The notes under the pieces were generated by a model. That model saw nothing but the letters and a program-made list of their open reading frames with translations. It did not search any database and was not told the DNA's origin. The translations under genes and the position numbers were made by a program. Below, piece after piece: positions 62,341-64,000 of a stretch of DNA of 64,000 bases (the first letter of the stretch is position 1; each line of letters begins with the position of its first letter). The stretch comes from Agromyces hippuratus (GTDB lineage: Bacteria > Actinomycetota > Actinomycetes > Actinomycetales > Microbacteriaceae), in contig NZ_JACCFI010000001.1 in NCBI RefSeq assembly GCF_013410355.1, forward strand, positions 1,178,001-1,242,000, given 5' to 3'.

Positions 62341-62520
62341 CATGAGTTGGCCAAGTTTTTTCGACCGTCGAATGAACTTTGTCAACTTTGTGCGTAAAGT
62401 CATCATGCCAGACGAGGCAAGCTTCGCCAACTTTCGTCGGATGTCTGGCGCAGATCCTTGAATTTCGGCGGGTTGATCGCCCAAAAGACTCGACGATCGT
62501 ACTAATCTCAACTTACTTCG
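62341..62520. promoter_or_regulatory. Regulatory region between the sugar operon and the ROK repressor
   Basis: A 226-base divergent gap, less GC-rich than its surroundings. The motif CAACTT(T) occurs at 62383-62389, 62428-62434 and 62509-62514, with GAACTTT (62374-62380) and inverted CCAAGTT (62351-62357). A dyad ACTTT-N6-AAAGT lies at 62385-62400. For the transporter operon TTGACA (62385-62380, minus strand) is a perfect -35 overlapping the repeats; the -10 is unclear. For the repressor, TAATCT (62503-62508) may be the -10. Confidence 0.55.
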
Positions 62521-62537
62521 ACCTCGAAAGAAGCTGC

Positions 62538-63728
62538 ATGTCACAGCCGACACCGCCGACGCACCCGACGTCGCCACCACAGCACGCCCGCCAGATCGTC
62601 GAGCTCATCGCCCGGGGCGAGGCGAGTTCGCGCAGCGACCTCTCGCGCATCCTGGGACTGGCGCCCTCGACGGTCTCGCTCCGCGTGGCCGAACTCACCG
62701 AGCTCGGCGTGCTGCACGAAGAGGGCGTCGGCATCTCCAGCGGCGGCCGTCGCCCCCGCATCCTCCGACTCCGCGGCGATCGCGGCAGCATCCTCGTCGC
62801 CGACCTCGGCGGCGGCCATGCACGCATCGGCCGCGTCGACCTCAGCGGCGCACTGCTGGCCACCGCCACGATCCCCGTCGACGTGGGCGACGGCCCCGAG
62901 GCGACCCTCACGGCGATCGCCGCCGCGATGCGCGCACTCGCGACCGAGGTCGACCCGGAGTTCCGCGGCATCCGTGGCGTCGGCGTCGCGCTGCCGGGCC
63001 CCGTCGACGTCGGCACCGGCATCGTCGATCAGCCGTCGCGGATGCCCGGCTGGCCCGGCTTCCAGGTGCGCGACTGGCTGAGCCGCGAATTCGGCGTGCC
63101 CGCCGCCGTCGACAACGACGCCAACCTCATGGCGCTCGGCGAGCACCGTGCACAGTTCGGCGCGACCCGGCACAGCGTCACGGTCAAGGCCGGCACCGCC
63201 ATCGGCAGCGGCATCGTCGTCGACGGCGTGCTGCACCGCGGCGCGACCTGGGCCGCCGGCGACGTCACGCACACCCGCATCGACGCCGCCGACGAGCGGC
63301 CGTGCTCGTGCGGCAACACCGGTTGCCTCGAGACCGTGGCGAGCGGTGCGAGCCTCGTGCGGCAGATGAACGAACGCGGCATCGCGGTGCGCACGACCGC
63401 CGACGTGCTCGCCCTCGCCCGCGACGCCGACCCGGTCGCCACGACGCTCGTGCGCACGGCCGGCACCTATCTCGGCCAGGTGCTCTCCACGGTCGTGAAC
63501 TTCTTCAACCCCGACGCGCTCTTCCTCACCGGCAGCATGTCGTCGAGCGAACCCTTCATCGCCGCCGTGCGGAGCCGCATCTACGAGGGCTGCCACCCGC
63601 TCGTGACCCAGCGCCTGCGCATCGAGGCGGCGTCGACCGGCCCGAACGCAGGTCTCCTCGGCGCCGCCCGACTGGTGCTCGACGAGCTGACCTTCAGCTC
63701 CGACGAAGCGACGCCTGCGGCGCGCTGA
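62538..63728 (+). CDS. ROK family transcriptional repressor (NagC/XylR type)
   Basis: A 396-residue protein. The N-terminal winged-helix (about 20-70) has SRSDLSRILGLAPSTVSLRVAEL; the rest is a ROK domain with VADLGGG, PGPVDVGTG, DNDANLMALGE, GIVVDGVLHRG and the zinc motif CSCGNTGCLE, intact here. The phosphate loop is degenerate (DLGGGH rather than DIGGTK), as in repressors without kinase activity. It probably controls the divergent transport/fucosidase operon through the CAACTT repeats. Confidence 0.9.
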   Translation: MSQPTPPTHPTSPPQHARQIVELIARGEASSRSDLSRILGLAPSTVSLRVAELTELGVLHEEGVGISSGGRRPRILRLRGDRGSILVADLGGGHARIGRVDLSGALLATATIPVDVGDGPEATLTAIAAAMRALATEVDPEFRGIRGVGVALPGPVDVGTGIVDQPSRMPGWPGFQVRDWLSREFGVPAAVDNDANLMALGEHRAQFGATRHSVTVKAGTAIGSGIVVDGVLHRGATWAAGDVTHTRIDAADERPCSCGNTGCLETVASGASLVRQMNERGIAVRTTADVLALARDADPVATTLVRTAGTYLGQVLSTVVNFFNPDALFLTGSMSSSEPFIAAVRSRIYEGCHPLVTQRLRIEAASTGPNAGLLGAARLVLDELTFSSDEATPAAR

Positions 63729-63735
63729 CCCGGGT

Positions 63736-64000
63736 TCAGGCCAGCGTCAGCTCGATCACCGGCACCGCGACATCCGGCTGCCTGACCGGCAGCGACACCG
63801 TGAGGGTGCCCGCCTCCTCCCCCGCCGGGCGCATCACGTTCGCCACCTGGTCGGGGTCGGTCTCGCTCGTGCGGAGCCACGATCCGTCGTGCAGGAAGCG
63901 CGCGTACGAGACCCTCCCGGCGAGGCCGGGCAGGTGCACGTACCCGAGCGGCCAGCTGAACAGGTGCAGGTAGAGGCGGTCGCCGCGGAGCGTGTAGACG
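63736..64000 (-). CDS. Second GH29 alpha-L-fucosidase, C-terminal end (runs off the right edge)
   Basis: The last 87 codons. YTLRGDRLYLHLFSWPLG and HLPGLAGRVSYARFLHDGS are the C-terminal beta-domain pattern of GH29 fucosidases. Its stop lies seven bases from the ROK repressor stop (convergent). The catalytic part is outside the window. Confidence 0.75.
   Translation of the reverse strand, partial: VYTLRGDRLYLHLFSWPLGYVHLPGLAGRVSYARFLHDGSWLRTSETDPDQVANVMRPAGEEAGTLTVSLPVRQPDVAVPVIELTLA

Overview
The window is about 70% GC, with densely packed genes, many GTG/TTG starts and overlapping ATGA/GTGA junctions. Its gene content (leuCD-murA-plsC-gpsA-ddl-thiL on one flank, serA-leuB-ilvE-gltX on the other) points to an actinobacterial chromosome, most probably Microbacteriaceae (an Agromyces/Leifsonia-like organism; genus not certain). 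No phage, transposase, CRISPR or plasmid gene was seen.

Layout. 1-7.3 kb: conserved housekeeping block on the minus strand: leuC, leuD, murA, plsC, gpsA, ddl, with a DUF3515 lipoprotein and the 5' end of thiL. leuC is preceded by an unannotated leader peptide with three consecutive Leu codons and a strong hairpin. 7.4-27.9 kb: a roughly 20-kb, nearly gapless operon: PP2C phosphatase, FHA protein, transmembrane Ser/Thr kinase, FHA-winged-helix protein, two giant membrane-anchored propeller/Ig-repeat/FN3 proteins in tandem, MoxR ATPase, DUF58 protein, a transglutaminase-fold protein without its catalytic triad, and a last FHA protein. This is the best candidate for an undescribed system: a phospho-signalling module joined to the making or control of a giant surface fibre. 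28-41.3 kb: accessory and envelope genes: a sulfatase-MFS pair behind a perfect inverted repeat, a TerC-family protein behind a manganese (yybP-ykoY) riboswitch, a UPF0114 protein, tRNA-Glu, lipid kinase, MBL hydrolase, serine hydrolase, a heptad-repeat membrane protein, a bifunctional penicillin-binding protein and tRNA-Gln. 41.4-53.6 kb: gltX, a LysR/aminotransferase divergent pair, FAH-family hydrolase, GNAT, ilvE, leuB, an MFS drug exporter with divergent TetR, serA and two small membrane proteins. 53.6-64 kb: a carbohydrate locus: ABC transporter without ATPase, ROK kinase, M81 peptidase, GH29 alpha-L-fucosidase and two CutC paralogues, divergent from a ROK repressor, with a second fucosidase entering at the right edge.

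How the genes work together. leuC/leuD, leuB, ilvE and serA supply branched-chain amino acids and serine. murA, ddl and the PBP build peptidoglycan; plsC and gpsA make phospholipid precursors. gltX lies next to tRNA-Gln and near tRNA-Glu, as expected where Gln-tRNA is made through mischarged Glu-tRNA(Gln). The right-hand locus is likely an inducible system for importing and trimming fucosylated or related glycans. From memory, the backbone order (serA-leuB-FAH-gltX-leuCD-gpsA-ddl-DUF3515-thiL) resembles the Rv2996c-Rv2977c region of Mycobacterium tuberculosis, so the material at 7.4-41.3 kb looks like lineage-specific content placed between leuC and gltX.
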